Positions 42,414-51,686 of a stretch of 64,000 nucleotides of DNA are shown here, piece by piece. The stretch covers positions 1,426,001-1,490,000 of the forward strand of contig NZ_AP019654.1 in assembly GCF_009938205.1 (NCBI RefSeq). The letters are read 5' to 3'. The stretch is from Vibrio panuliri. GTDB taxonomy: Bacteria; Pseudomonadota; Gammaproteobacteria; Enterobacterales; Vibrionaceae. Each line of letters starts with the position of its first letter. The stretch's first letter is position 1. Below the pieces are notes generated by a model that saw nothing but the letters and a program-made list of their open reading frames with translations, searched no databases and was not told the DNA's origin. The position numbers and the translations under genes were made by a program.

Positions 42414-43793
42414 ATGCCATCGCTTGCTCCCCAGTTTGTCAAGCGCCATAAGCGCAATCTTGCCTTTGAGCTATTTAGTTATATGTCCGGTGTTGTATTG
42501 TGCATCTTGCTGCTGCAGACCGCGACTGAGCAAGCGTTAATTCGCACTATGCTCGTGCTACCCGATACCGTAAAAGAAAAGATGCGCGATCTCGCCACCC
42601 AAGCCAACGTCTTAATAGAAGATGGTGATATGGATGAGCTGGCGGATTGGGAAAGCGCGCAACCATACTATCTATTCGTGCTTGGCAAAAACAATCAGCC
42701 CATTACCCACCGCGACATGCACCCTCACTTTGAATTCAAATTAAAGTTCCTGCGTGAGTTGGGTGGCAATATGGGAGAGAGGGTCAACAAACCACTGATT
42801 GGCATCCCCTTAGGCAACAAAAACACCTTAGTAATTCAGCTTCCGTCTGAGTTGCATCCGGCACACCGTTTTCTTAATTACCTGAACGCGAGCAAGGTTG
42901 TGATTGCTCTGGCTATCGTGATTCTCTTCTCGCTGATCTTGGCGCGTAAACTTCAACAGCCGTTAAATCGCCTGCGAGAAGCCAGTCATCGCTTAGCGCA
43001 AGGAGACTTTAAAGTTAACGTTGTCAATGAGTTACAATCTCCCGCATCTGAATTTAACCAGTTGGCACAAGATTTCGACCAGATGAGTCGACAAATTCAC
43101 TCATTGGCGGAAAAGCAGAAACGTCTTCTTCGAGATGTTTCCCACGAGCTGCGCACGCCTCTGGCGCGACAAAACCTAGCACTGCACCTTCTCAAGCACA
43201 AAGTTTCGGACAGTGAGCTTGAGTTAGTTAAGCGAGTCGAACGGGAAGTTGAGGAGATGGACAACTTAGTGGCGGAAATTCTCACATTTAGCCGATTAGA
43301 AAACGCTCGATATGAGTTAAGTCTTAAACCCGTTAGTCTAGAAACATATGCAGACTCGCAAGTTAAACAGAGTAAGTTGGATTTGCGCGACAACCAGACG
43401 GTTAAGTTTTGGCCGGCAAGCGAGCCAACCCAAGTGCTTGCTGATGAAAGATTGGTTGTACGGTGTGTGCGAAATTTACTGACTAACTCGCTCAAGTACG
43501 CAGGTGACAATGCGATTGTCGACGTGTTTTTCTATCGAACAAAAGTTAACAGCAAAGACTACATCGCTTTAGCGGTGCAGGATAATGGCCCCGGCATCGC
43601 GGAGGGGCAATTGAAAACTGTTTTCCAACCTTTCACACGTATAGAAGCCTCTCGTGATAAGAAGCTTGGCGGTTATGGTTTAGGGTTAGCGATTGTAAAG
43701 GAGTCTATGCAGTTAATGGGGGGCGAAGTATCGGCGCGTAACCGCAAAGACGGCGGCTTACACATTGAGTTGCTGTTTCCTATCGAACTATAG
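42414..43793 (+). CDS. Sensor histidine kinase (CpxA-like)
   Basis: 459-residue inner-membrane kinase. It has a first helix at about 17-37 and a short periplasmic region to about 155. A second helix at about 158-178 is followed by HAMP at about 178-232 (LQQPLNRLREASHRLAQGDF). His244 lies in RDVSHELRTPLARQNL. The ATPase domain has NLLTNSLKYA (N box), DNGPGIAEG (G1) and GGYGLGLAIVKE (G2). It partners the upstream regulator. The next gene is a siderophore receptor, so the system may respond to envelope or iron cues; that is inference. Confidence 0.93.
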   Translation: MPSLAPQFVKRHKRNLAFELFSYMSGVVLCILLLQTATEQALIRTMLVLPDTVKEKMRDLATQANVLIEDGDMDELADWESAQPYYLFVLGKNNQPITHRDMHPHFEFKLKFLRELGGNMGERVNKPLIGIPLGNKNTLVIQLPSELHPAHRFLNYLNASKVVIALAIVILFSLILARKLQQPLNRLREASHRLAQGDFKVNVVNELQSPASEFNQLAQDFDQMSRQIHSLAEKQKRLLRDVSHELRTPLARQNLALHLLKHKVSDSELELVKRVEREVEEMDNLVAEILTFSRLENARYELSLKPVSLETYADSQVKQSKLDLRDNQTVKFWPASEPTQVLADERLVVRCVRNLLTNSLKYAGDNAIVDVFFYRTKVNSKDYIALAVQDNGPGIAEGQLKTVFQPFTRIEASRDKKLGGYGLGLAIVKESMQLMGGEVSARNRKDGGLHIELLFPIEL

Positions 43794-43926
43794 AGCTTTG
43801 ACACAAAGCTGTTCGAGCTAGCTCTGTCAGTGCTTGAACCACTCGAGTTCAAATCCAAATTACACATTTTGCAATCTGCTTTCTTTGTTCCACATTCTTT
43901 ACGAATGCAAAGAATGTAAATTCAAT

Positions 43927-43945
43927 GCTAATGATATTAATTATC
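43927..43945. promoter_or_regulatory. Fur box upstream of siderophore receptor
   Basis: GCTAATGATATTAATTATC matches the 19-bp Fur consensus at 16 positions. It lies 71 bp before the receptor start, in the promoter region, and predicts iron repression. Confidence 0.8.
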
Positions 43946-44016
43946 ACTTATATTCCGTTTCGAAATTTAAAGCGGCCACAGTGGGGCTGCACTAAAAAAT
44001 AGATTCGGAGAATAAG

Positions 44017-46131
44017 ATGTTTACTAAGAGTCAGCTAGCGCTCGTCATTGGCGCGATTTTAGCGACTCCTGCAATGGCAGAGAGTGTAGAAACGGACGAG
44101 CACATGGTTGTGGAAGGTCGAGAGTATGGCTACAAAGCGGATAGCAACTCGACAGCAATGCGTATGGAAGCAACCCAATTAGAAACTCCAGGGCAAGTCG
44201 CAGTAATTAGTGAACAGCTTATTGATGAACAACGTGCAAGCACGCTAGGCGAAGTGTTACAAAACGACGCAAGTGTGAGTGCTGGTGGCACCGGACGTAA
44301 CCGTGAGCGTTTTTCTTTACGTGGTTTTGAAGTGGGCAGTTCATCGGGCTTCTTACGTGATGGTCACCAACATTGGTCACACTACCGTCAGCCAGTTGAA
44401 CTATTGGAGCGGGTCGAAGTAGTCAAAGGTCCTTCAGGTTTGCTGTACGGAAGTTCTGCGCCGGGTGGTCTTATCAACATGGTAAGCAAGTCTCCAACTG
44501 CGGATACACAAGTTAACATCAGCCAAGACATTGGCTCAAATGATCATTCTCGTACTGTCGTTGACGTAAGTGGCGCTTTAAATGAAGATGAAACACTCCG
44601 TGCACGTACAATCCTTTCTAAAGAAAGCTACAGCTCTTGGCGTCACTATGGTGATGGCTCATCACCACAAACAGAACGTTTTGTTGGTGGTTTGTTTGTT
44701 GATTACGATCTCAATGACGACATCACTCTTTCGGTTCACTACGACAAAACCAGTGATGAAGGTAGCGTTGACTCTGGTGCGCTATACACACTAGATGGAC
44801 AAGTTGTGGGTGGCAAACACCATATTTGGGACGCGCAATGGTCAGAAATTGATAACCAAGTAGAGAATATTGGTTTTGATATTGATGCGAGACTAAACGA
44901 TGTATGGTCATTAAAAACGGGTTATAACTATCAAGACTTTGAACGAGTGGATATTGAAAGTTACCCAGGTTTCAAAAACTTAAATCCGGATGGAACGGGA
45001 ACCGTTACTCATGGGGGTAACAACCGTTACGACAAATGGCGTTTTAGAACGGCCTATGTTGATTTGGTCGCCGATACTGAATTGATGGGAATGAATCACC
45101 AGTTTCTTATGGGTGGTAACTGGTTAGGTTATAGCTACCACCGTAATCAAAAAGGTTTTAAATCTCAAGAAGTCCCAATGGGCAGCTCGGTACCACAGCC
45201 AGAGTTGAGCGGAAGTGATCGTATTAGTGATAGTGCCTACAATACTTGGGGCTTCTACATTCAAGATATGGTGACGATTAACGATCAATGGCAGGCACTA
45301 GCTGGCGTGCGCTTTGACCGTAAAGTCGAAGAAGGTGTGGCAGAAGAGAGTGTTTCACCAAAGTTTGGCCTAATCTATCATCCGGCAGACAACGGTAGCA
45401 TTTACTTCTCGTACTCAGAGAGTTTTGAACCGCAGGGTAAAGTGTTATCTGATTCAAAAACAACTTACGTGAATGATGGTGAGATCCTGGATGCAGCAAA
45501 AGGTATCTCATACGAAGTCGGTACAAAATGGGAACTTCTTGATCAGCGTCTATTTGTATCTGGTGCGGTATTTGACATTACTAAGCAAGATATCAAATTG
45601 GATGTGGATCTAGGTACAGATCCAGCGAATAGCAATAAAAAGCTAGTTAACCGTACGCAAACGGGCGAGCAAGTTCACCGTGGTGCAGAGCTTGGCGTAC
45701 AAGGATATCTAACAGAGCGCTTCTCAGTGTCTGGTTCTGCTATGTATCTAGATGCCGAGATCAAAAATCATGCAACGTATGCAGGCAACCGTCCAGTTGA
45801 CGTGCCAGAGTTTGCAGCGAGTGTATGGTCGACTTATGCTGCGACCAACGAGCTAGATTTAAACCTTGGTGTGATTTATGAAGGTTCGCGTTTTGGTGAT
45901 GCACAAAACACCTTTAAGAAAGATGGTTATACTCGCGTAGATGTCGGTGTTGCTTACACCCACAAATACGATGAGAACTTGGATCTTGTTGCGCGCTTCT
46001 CTGTTGAGAACCTATTTGATACCGAGTACCTTGGCGGTGGAGGTGCTACCTCATCTAGCCACCAATACGCTGAAGACGTTGTGATTGGCGAAGGTCGCAA
46101 TTACATGGCAACATTGCAAATTAAATACTAA
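44017..46131 (+). CDS. TonB-dependent siderophore receptor
   Basis: 704-residue outer-membrane receptor. The signal peptide is about 1-21 (ALVIGAILATPAMA). A possible TonB box, EHMVVEG, lies just after it. The plug domain is at about 50-160, with TLGEVLQNDASVSAGG, RVEVVKGPSGLLYGSSAPGG and LINMVSK. A 22-strand beta barrel follows, ending with aromatic residue Tyr704 (LQIKY). It has no N-terminal signalling extension. Motifs resemble hydroxamate or ferrichrome-type receptors, but the ligand is not certain. A Fur box lies upstream and the TonB system follows directly downstream. Confidence 0.93.
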   Translation: MFTKSQLALVIGAILATPAMAESVETDEHMVVEGREYGYKADSNSTAMRMEATQLETPGQVAVISEQLIDEQRASTLGEVLQNDASVSAGGTGRNRERFSLRGFEVGSSSGFLRDGHQHWSHYRQPVELLERVEVVKGPSGLLYGSSAPGGLINMVSKSPTADTQVNISQDIGSNDHSRTVVDVSGALNEDETLRARTILSKESYSSWRHYGDGSSPQTERFVGGLFVDYDLNDDITLSVHYDKTSDEGSVDSGALYTLDGQVVGGKHHIWDAQWSEIDNQVENIGFDIDARLNDVWSLKTGYNYQDFERVDIESYPGFKNLNPDGTGTVTHGGNNRYDKWRFRTAYVDLVADTELMGMNHQFLMGGNWLGYSYHRNQKGFKSQEVPMGSSVPQPELSGSDRISDSAYNTWGFYIQDMVTINDQWQALAGVRFDRKVEEGVAEESVSPKFGLIYHPADNGSIYFSYSESFEPQGKVLSDSKTTYVNDGEILDAAKGISYEVGTKWELLDQRLFVSGAVFDITKQDIKLDVDLGTDPANSNKKLVNRTQTGEQVHRGAELGVQGYLTERFSVSGSAMYLDAEIKNHATYAGNRPVDVPEFAASVWSTYAATNELDLNLGVIYEGSRFGDAQNTFKKDGYTRVDVGVAYTHKYDENLDLVARFSVENLFDTEYLGGGGATSSSHQYAEDVVIGEGRNYMATLQIKY

Positions 46132-46146
46132 CTATTTGCACGACAG

Positions 46147-46172
46147 GGGAGAAGGGATACCTTCTCCCTTTA
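46147..46172 (+). terminator. Terminator after siderophore receptor
   Basis: GGGAGAAGG / CCTTCTCCC, a perfect 9-bp stem with a GATA loop, 16 bp after the receptor stop. The T tract is weak (TTTAGT), so some read-through into the TonB operon is possible. Confidence 0.7.
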
Positions 46173-46217
46173 GTCGTTTGCATTTAGTGTAAAAAACGTT
46201 AATATGCAACTCTAATT

Positions 46218-46236
46218 GTTAATGATAATTTTTATC
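46218..46236. promoter_or_regulatory. Fur box upstream of TonB2-type operon
   Basis: GTTAATGATAATTTTTATC, 16 of 19 matches to the Fur consensus, 71 bp before the DUF3450 gene. It gives the TonB operon its own iron-regulated promoter. Confidence 0.8.
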
Positions 46237-46306
46237 ATATGGGCGTGTAAAACTATTTGGGCCACAGTCCACACCATGGTGGCTGTTCTTCAAACAAACT
46301 ACGATT

Positions 46307-47068
46307 ATGAACCTACTAAAAACCAGTTTAGCCATTGTTATTACCGCGGTCATTAGCCCGGTATCTGCCTCGAATCTTGACAGCGCTCAAGCCATTCAAA
46401 ATAAAACTAATGCCGCATCGGCTGCTAGCCAGCAACGCATCAACAAAAGTAATGATGCTGCACTTTCTCTCCAAGCGGAAATTGAACAACTGCAAGAGGA
46501 AGTGAAAAACCTCGAAGTATATCAAGCACACCTTACGGCTTTAGTTGCCAACCAAGGTGAGGAGATGACAAGCGTTGATGGTCAAATTAAGCAAATTAAG
46601 GTGACCCGACAAGGTGTTGTGCCGCTGATGTATCAAATGGTGGCAGGACTGAAAAGTATCGTAGCGCAGGACGCACCTATCAAGCTTGAACAACGTCAAG
46701 AGCGCATTGCAAAGCTTGAGTCATTGATGACTCGAGCAGATGTCAGTGATGCAGAGAAATACCGTCGCATTTTAGAAGCGTATCAAATTGAAATGGACTA
46801 CGGTACCAAGCTAGGCCTTTACCAAGGGCAAATCCAAGTGGCTGGCGAAGCTCGTGAAGCCGATATTCTTCACCTTGGACGCGTGGCACTGGTCGCACGT
46901 AGCCTAAATGGCACTAAATTTTGGTCTTGGGACAAGCAAGACAACGCGTGGGTAGAAGTAGACAGCGCCATGAAGTCTGAGTTAGATAAAGCATACGGTG
47001 TGGCAGCGAAACAGACAGCACCAAGTTTGATCACCTTGCCGGTGTCTCTCATCGCGGAGGTGAAATAA
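46307..47068 (+). CDS. DUF3450 periplasmic coiled-coil protein
   Basis: 253-residue DUF3450 protein. The signal peptide is about 1-22 (VISPVSASNLDS), then a long coiled coil at about 30-110 (LQAEIEQLQEEVKNLEVYQ), then a globular part with RIAKLESLMTRADVSDAEKYRRILEAYQIEM. It is the usual first gene of Vibrio TonB2-type operons, before the TtpC-like gene, 1 bp away. Its role is probably in assembling or tuning the TonB complex in the periplasm; no biochemical function is established that I know of. Confidence 0.88.
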   Translation: MNLLKTSLAIVITAVISPVSASNLDSAQAIQNKTNAASAASQQRINKSNDAALSLQAEIEQLQEEVKNLEVYQAHLTALVANQGEEMTSVDGQIKQIKVTRQGVVPLMYQMVAGLKSIVAQDAPIKLEQRQERIAKLESLMTRADVSDAEKYRRILEAYQIEMDYGTKLGLYQGQIQVAGEAREADILHLGRVALVARSLNGTKFWSWDKQDNAWVEVDSAMKSELDKAYGVAAKQTAPSLITLPVSLIAEVK

Positions 47069-47069
47069 T

Positions 47070-48437
47070 ATGAAATTGAAACTAATCGCGTCGATTCTAG
47101 CCGCAAGTACACTTTCTTTTTCTACTCTTGCCAGCACAGATTTCGTGGGTGAGGCGCGTCAAGAGAACCAGCAGCAAGCACAGCACAACCAAGTTCGCGA
47201 GTCCGGCTTTAAAGCCAGCGAAAATGAACTCAAAGCAATAAAAGCGCAACTGCTGGCAAAACGCGATCGCTTACAAGCAGACAACGACAAACTGGCAGAG
47301 ACGTTCAGTCAAAATGAAGACACGCTGGCTCGTTTAGAAGAGCAGCTTCGTTTGGAAACCGGCAGTCTTGGTGAAGTATTTGGCGTTGTGCGTCAAAATG
47401 CGAAAGAGCTTCAAAATGAGCTAGATAATTCCGTAACGGGTGCCGATGCCCAGTCATTTAATGCTGAAATGGAAGCCATTATCGCTGCGACAACTTTGCC
47501 CTCAATGCCTCAGTTAACAGCATTGTGGCAGGCAATGGTCGAGCAAATCGAGGCTAGCGATAAGATTGCGACTACGTCTGTTGCGTTTATTGATGGCGAA
47601 GGTAAAAAAACGCAAGTAGAAGCGTTACGTCTAGGTGCGATTGGTTTAGTTGGAGAGCAAGGCTATCTTGCGTGGAATGGTGCTCGTCAAGAAGCAGCAG
47701 CCTATAAGAGCCAGCCTGAAAATGGTCCAACGATGAGCGCTTTAGCTGCGGTTAAACAAGGTGAAGTGGCGAATGTGATTCTCGACCCATCGCGTGGTGT
47801 GATGTTGGAGCAACTGGCGCTAGCACCGAGCCTGTCAGACCGACTACAAGCGGGTGGCGTTGTTGGTAAGATCATTCTTGGTCTGCTTGCTGTGGGTCTT
47901 ATTATTGCTTTAGTTCGTGGCGTGAGCCTTCTCGTTGCACGCCAAAAAATCGTTGCTCAGTTGAAAAATCCAACCCAACCGGGTGACAACCCGCTAGGGC
48001 GCATATTAGGCGTTTATGACAAAGAGCAAAACCGCAGTGTTGAAGCGTTGGAACTGCGTCTTCTTGAAGCGGTGGTTGATGAGCAAGCAAGCCTTGAACG
48101 TGGTTTATCTATGTTGAAACTGTTGGCAGCGCTTGCGCCGATGCTGGGTCTATTGGGTACGGTGACAGGGATGATTGAAACGTTCCAAGTGATCACTCAG
48201 TTTGGTAACGGTGATCCGAAAGTGATGGCGGGCGGTATTTCAATGGCCCTAGTGACCACGGTTCTTGGTCTGATTTCAGCGATGCCACTTCTGCTGGCGC
48301 ACAATATTCTTAGCTCACAAGCAGAAAATATTCGCAATATTTTAGAAAAACAAGGCATCGGTTTGGTTGCAGAGCAGGCAGAACGTGCATGTTTGGTTAA
48401 GCAAGATGCCCCTAGCATGGTGGAGAGTGCAGCCTAA
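47070..48437 (+). CDS. ttpC: TtpC-like MotA/TolQ/ExbB protein
   Basis: 455-residue inner-membrane protein with a signal peptide (about 1-21), a periplasmic coiled-coil region (about 30-260) and a C-terminal MotA/TolQ/ExbB channel domain (about 270-440). That domain contains LAALAPMLGLLGTVTGMIETFQVI and GISMALVTTVLGLISAMPLLL. This fits TtpC, the extra protein needed by TonB2 and TonB3 systems of vibrios. Its stop overlaps the exbB start (ATG at 48437), indicating coupling. Confidence 0.88.
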   Translation: MKLKLIASILAASTLSFSTLASTDFVGEARQENQQQAQHNQVRESGFKASENELKAIKAQLLAKRDRLQADNDKLAETFSQNEDTLARLEEQLRLETGSLGEVFGVVRQNAKELQNELDNSVTGADAQSFNAEMEAIIAATTLPSMPQLTALWQAMVEQIEASDKIATTSVAFIDGEGKKTQVEALRLGAIGLVGEQGYLAWNGARQEAAAYKSQPENGPTMSALAAVKQGEVANVILDPSRGVMLEQLALAPSLSDRLQAGGVVGKIILGLLAVGLIIALVRGVSLLVARQKIVAQLKNPTQPGDNPLGRILGVYDKEQNRSVEALELRLLEAVVDEQASLERGLSMLKLLAALAPMLGLLGTVTGMIETFQVITQFGNGDPKVMAGGISMALVTTVLGLISAMPLLLAHNILSSQAENIRNILEKQGIGLVAEQAERACLVKQDAPSMVESAA

Positions 48438-49000
48438 TGTCTTCACTGTTCTCCATTTCATGGTTACCAAGCAGCCTTCAGTCGAGTGACTGGCTGCTAT
48501 CACTGCAAAGCTTTATGGAGCAGGGCGGTCAGGTACTTTGGTGGTTAGGTGCAGTGGTATTGCTTAGTTGGGTTTTGGTGGTAGAGCGCGTCATGTTTCT
48601 TTACTTTCAATACCCACAAATGCGCAAAGAGTGGCTCAATCAATGGCATGCCCGCAAAGAGCAACACTCTTGGTATGCATTGTCGATTCGCGAAAGCTGG
48701 ATCGCTCAAGCTCATATGGCACTAAACCAAAACCTAAATATGATTAAAGTCTTGGTGGCTATCTGCCCAATGTTAGGCTTGCTAGGTACGGTCACTGGCA
48801 TGATCTCTGTTTTTGATGTCATGGCCAACCAAGGCAGCAGTAATCCAAAGTTAATGGCATCAGGTATTTCCCTTGCTACGTTACCGACAATGGCGGGAAT
48901 GGTAGCCGCTTTAGCGGGTATGTTTGTGCATGCTCGTTTAGCTAAAGCATGCCAACTTCGAGAAATTAAACTAGAAAAATCTTTAAGGAGTCAGCGATGA
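48437..49000 (+). CDS. exbB: ExbB-type proton channel subunit
   Basis: 187-residue MotA/TolQ/ExbB family protein. Membrane helices are at about 33-55, 118-140 and 155-178. The family core is LVAICPMLGLLGTVTGMISVFDVM and ASGISLATLPTMAGMVAAL. With ExbD it forms the proton-driven motor that energises TonB. It overlaps both neighbours, ttpC by one base and exbD by four, as in a tightly coupled operon. Confidence 0.92.
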   Translation: MSSLFSISWLPSSLQSSDWLLSLQSFMEQGGQVLWWLGAVVLLSWVLVVERVMFLYFQYPQMRKEWLNQWHARKEQHSWYALSIRESWIAQAHMALNQNLNMIKVLVAICPMLGLLGTVTGMISVFDVMANQGSSNPKLMASGISLATLPTMAGMVAALAGMFVHARLAKACQLREIKLEKSLRSQR

Positions 49001-49401
49001 GACTCGGTAGACGCCAACATAAACAAGAAGAGGCGCAAATCGACCTTACTTCGATGCTTGATATTGTATTTATCATGCTGATCTTCTTTATCGTAACTAG
49101 CTCATTTGTGCGCGAATCGGGCGTGGAGGTGAATCGTCCACAAGCCTCTAACGTGATTAGCCAGAAAGACGCGGGTATTTTTGTCGCGATTACCTCTGCG
49201 AACGATATCTATATTGATAAACGTGTAGTGGATGTAGAACGTGTGCAAGCAACGCTTGAGCACCTACTGCTCGATAAACCAGATGCGTCGTTAGTGATTC
49301 AAGCGGACGAACACGCCTATAGTGGCACCGTGGTTAAAGTGATGGATGCCGCCAAAGGGGCTGGAGTGAAAAACATAGCTCTGGCTGCGGAGAAGAAGTA
49401 G
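48997..49401 (+). CDS. exbD: ExbD-type subunit
   Basis: 134-residue ExbD/TolR family protein. It has one membrane helix at about 22-43 with the essential aspartate in LTSMLDIVFIMLIFFIVTSSF, then a periplasmic domain ending VKVMDAAKGAGVKNIALAAEKK. It partners the adjoining ExbB. The start overlaps the exbB stop by 4 bp (ATGA). Confidence 0.93.
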   Translation: MRLGRRQHKQEEAQIDLTSMLDIVFIMLIFFIVTSSFVRESGVEVNRPQASNVISQKDAGIFVAITSANDIYIDKRVVDVERVQATLEHLLLDKPDASLVIQADEHAYSGTVVKVMDAAKGAGVKNIALAAEKK

Positions 49402-50021
49402 TGATGCGGATTTTACTCTCACTGCCTATTGCTGCGGCTATTGCACTTGCTTTGTTTAGCTTTATGGCGTGGATGGTGGACAATGGTCACCGCCGAGCGC
49501 CAGAACAAAGTGAAGCCGTGAGTTTCAATATGGTAATGATGGAAAACGAGCAGGAAGTGCAACGCCGTCAGCGAAGTGTTCCAGAACAGCCTCAGCCGCC
49601 CGAAGTGCCAGAGCAGATGGAAGTATCGCAAACTCGTGCGCAAACTGCGAGTGTGTCACCAATGGCGATGCAACCAACACTCGGTTTAGACACCGCGGTT
49701 GATGGACTGGCGATCAGCGCTCCAACGTTTGGCGATTTTGGTGTAAACCAGCAAGTTATGCCACTTTACCGTGTTGAGCCACGTTATCCTGCCAAAGCGT
49801 TGCGTCGCGGTGCGGAAGGCTTCGTGATACTGAAGTTTACTATCGACCCAACTGGGCGTCCGACAGACATTGAAATAGTCGACGCAAATCCACGACGAAT
49901 GTTCGAGAAAGAAGCGGTTCGAGCATTGCGTAAATGGAAGTACCAGCCAAAAGTTGAAGATGGCAATGCGATGTCTCAATTTGGTCAAACGGTTAGATTG
50001 GAGTTTAAGTTAGCAAAATGA
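49401..50021 (+). CDS. tonB2: TonB2-type energy transducer
   Basis: 206-residue TonB. Membrane anchor at about 7-26, a short Pro/Glu/Gln-rich linker (about 50-75, EQPQPPEVPEQ), and the C-terminal domain at about 118-203 with VEPRYPAKALRRGAEGFVILKF and RALRKWKYQPKVEDG. The short spacer is typical of Vibrio TonB2 rather than TonB1. It carries energy from ExbBD/TtpC to outer-membrane receptors, plausibly including the one just upstream. Overlaps with both neighbouring genes indicate translational coupling. Confidence 0.9.
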   Translation: MMRILLSLPIAAAIALALFSFMAWMVDNGHRRAPEQSEAVSFNMVMMENEQEVQRRQRSVPEQPQPPEVPEQMEVSQTRAQTASVSPMAMQPTLGLDTAVDGLAISAPTFGDFGVNQQVMPLYRVEPRYPAKALRRGAEGFVILKFTIDPTGRPTDIEIVDANPRRMFEKEAVRALRKWKYQPKVEDGNAMSQFGQTVRLEFKLAK

Positions 50022-51190
50022 TGAAACGTACACTCTTAATCACTCTTCTAAGCTTTTCTGCTTTTGCATCTGTTGCGGCAGAGCTGAGCCAATACACGGC
50101 TGTTAGGGTACAAAAAGCCAATGAAATGGCTCAAGAAGATCAGTTCAAACAAGCGATTACCGCTTTAAAGGCTATTGATACCTCAAGAGCTTATGACCAA
50201 GCATTTGTTGCCCGGATGCTGGGTGTATTTTACTGGCAAGATGGTCAAGTTAAGAACGCAATTACTCAGTTGCAACGTGCTGTGGACTCTAAACAGTTAC
50301 AGGACGAGCAAGCTTGGACAACGCAGAAAATGTTGGCAGATTTGCTATTGAGTGAACAAAAGTTCAAGCAAGCGCTACCACACTATTATCAATTGACTAA
50401 GCAGGTGCCTAAAAAGCAAAAAGTGGATCAATTGTGGCTGCGTATAGCTCAAGCTCATTATCAAGTTGACGAATGGAAACAAGTTATCCCTGCCGTGGAT
50501 AAATATCGTCGCCTGCAATCGAAAGAGGAGTTGCAACCTCTGTCACTAAAACTGGGCGCGCAATTACAGCTTAAGCGTTGGAAAGATGCCATTCCAACGG
50601 TGGAAAAGCTCATTGCATTACAACCGGAAAAAGTGAACTGGTGGCGTCAACTGGTCAGCCTGCAAATGCAGATCAACGACAGCAAGGGGGCATTAAGCTC
50701 TCTCGCGTTAGCTAAGCAACAAGGTATTGAGCTTTCACAGCAGGATCGCAAGTTATTGGCACAACTTTATGCCCAAAGGGGTATTCCAGAACGTGCTGCG
50801 ATAGAGGTGAGCGAGTTGGATGGAGCAAAGAGTGACATCGACTTGATCGTGACACAAGCGAGTTACTGGCAACATGCACGCGAATGGGACAAGGCGCTAA
50901 AGCAATGGCAGCTCGCCGCTCGTCACAATGCCAAGTATCACTGGAATGTTGCTCAGATCATGGTGCAAGAGGGTCAATATCAACAGGCGCTTGCAGTGCT
51001 CGATAAGGTGAAAGGGCGCAGTGAACAAGTCGCTCTGGCAAAAACTCGAGCGTACTATAAACTCAATCAACTTGAGCAAGCGCTAATTCAAGCGAAAAAA
51101 GCGGACAATATCGCTTCGAGTAAGCAATCTAAAAGTTGGATTAAGTACTTGTCACAGCTGCGCAAAGTCAGTCATTCACAAGCGAGTTGA
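50018..51190 (+). CDS. TPR protein of the TonB2 operon
   Basis: 390-residue protein with a signal peptide (about 1-21, SFSAFASVAAELSQYT) and repeated TPR-like helix pairs across the whole mature part (for example FVARMLGVFYWQDGQVKNAI and WNVAQIMVQEGQYQQALAVL). It is the last gene of the operon, overlapping tonB by 4 bp. The same order is seen in the V. cholerae VC1543-1548 cluster. It is probably a periplasmic scaffold for the TonB complex; function not proven. Confidence 0.85.
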   Translation: MMKRTLLITLLSFSAFASVAAELSQYTAVRVQKANEMAQEDQFKQAITALKAIDTSRAYDQAFVARMLGVFYWQDGQVKNAITQLQRAVDSKQLQDEQAWTTQKMLADLLLSEQKFKQALPHYYQLTKQVPKKQKVDQLWLRIAQAHYQVDEWKQVIPAVDKYRRLQSKEELQPLSLKLGAQLQLKRWKDAIPTVEKLIALQPEKVNWWRQLVSLQMQINDSKGALSSLALAKQQGIELSQQDRKLLAQLYAQRGIPERAAIEVSELDGAKSDIDLIVTQASYWQHAREWDKALKQWQLAARHNAKYHWNVAQIMVQEGQYQQALAVLDKVKGRSEQVALAKTRAYYKLNQLEQALIQAKKADNIASSKQSKSWIKYLSQLRKVSHSQAS

Positions 51191-51214
51191 GTGCGAGAGT
51201 GTTGAGATAAAAGT

Positions 51215-51238
51215 AAAGGGAGCCTAAGTGCTCCCTTT
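51215..51238. terminator. Bidirectional terminator after TonB2 operon
   Basis: AAAGGGAGC / GCTCCCTTT, a perfect 9-bp stem with a 6-nt loop. A/T tracts on both sides let it serve the TonB operon and the small leftward gene. Confidence 0.85.
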
Positions 51239-51257
51239 ATTGTTTCTGTCGGTTGTT

Positions 51258-51482
51258 CTACTTACAGGTTTGGCAAACGAACTCTGCTCGCCAAAACAAG
51301 TTTGTGTCACTCTGAATATTATTCAGTAGTTCCTTGCCTGACATTTGCGGGTAAGCATGCCTTACGCATGCGTCCTCAAGTACTTCAGCTTTAGAGTAGG
51401 CGCGTACGTGAGTGAAGGTGCTTGAAAGATTTTTAGACAGCATGTTCTTCGACAAGCAAATACCATAAACGTCCCGTTTCAT
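51258..51482 (-). CDS. Small cysteine-containing hypothetical protein
   Basis: 74-residue reverse-strand ORF ending in WRAEFVCQTCK, with a further DACVRHAYPQMSGKELLNNI segment. It looks like a conserved small Vibrio protein but I cannot name it. No membrane helix. It stands alone between the TonB operon and the ABC operon. Confidence 0.55.
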   Translation of the reverse strand: MKRDVYGICLSKNMLSKNLSSTFTHVRAYSKAEVLEDACVRHAYPQMSGKELLNNIQSDTNLFWRAEFVCQTCK

Positions 51483-51686
51483 GGCTAATCCCCTAGATGT
51501 TTTGCGTCTGTCTTATTGTTGTGTGACGCGATGAGTGGCAACTGCACTTCTCCAGATCATATTAAGTATACGAAGATGGCTAACTTTGTGCCTAAAAAAC
51601 CATCAACTATTAGTGTGGGAGGGGTCAAATTTTGGAGCGAATTATTATGATACGAGAATTTTTTCTCACTCAGTGATAAATAAGTC

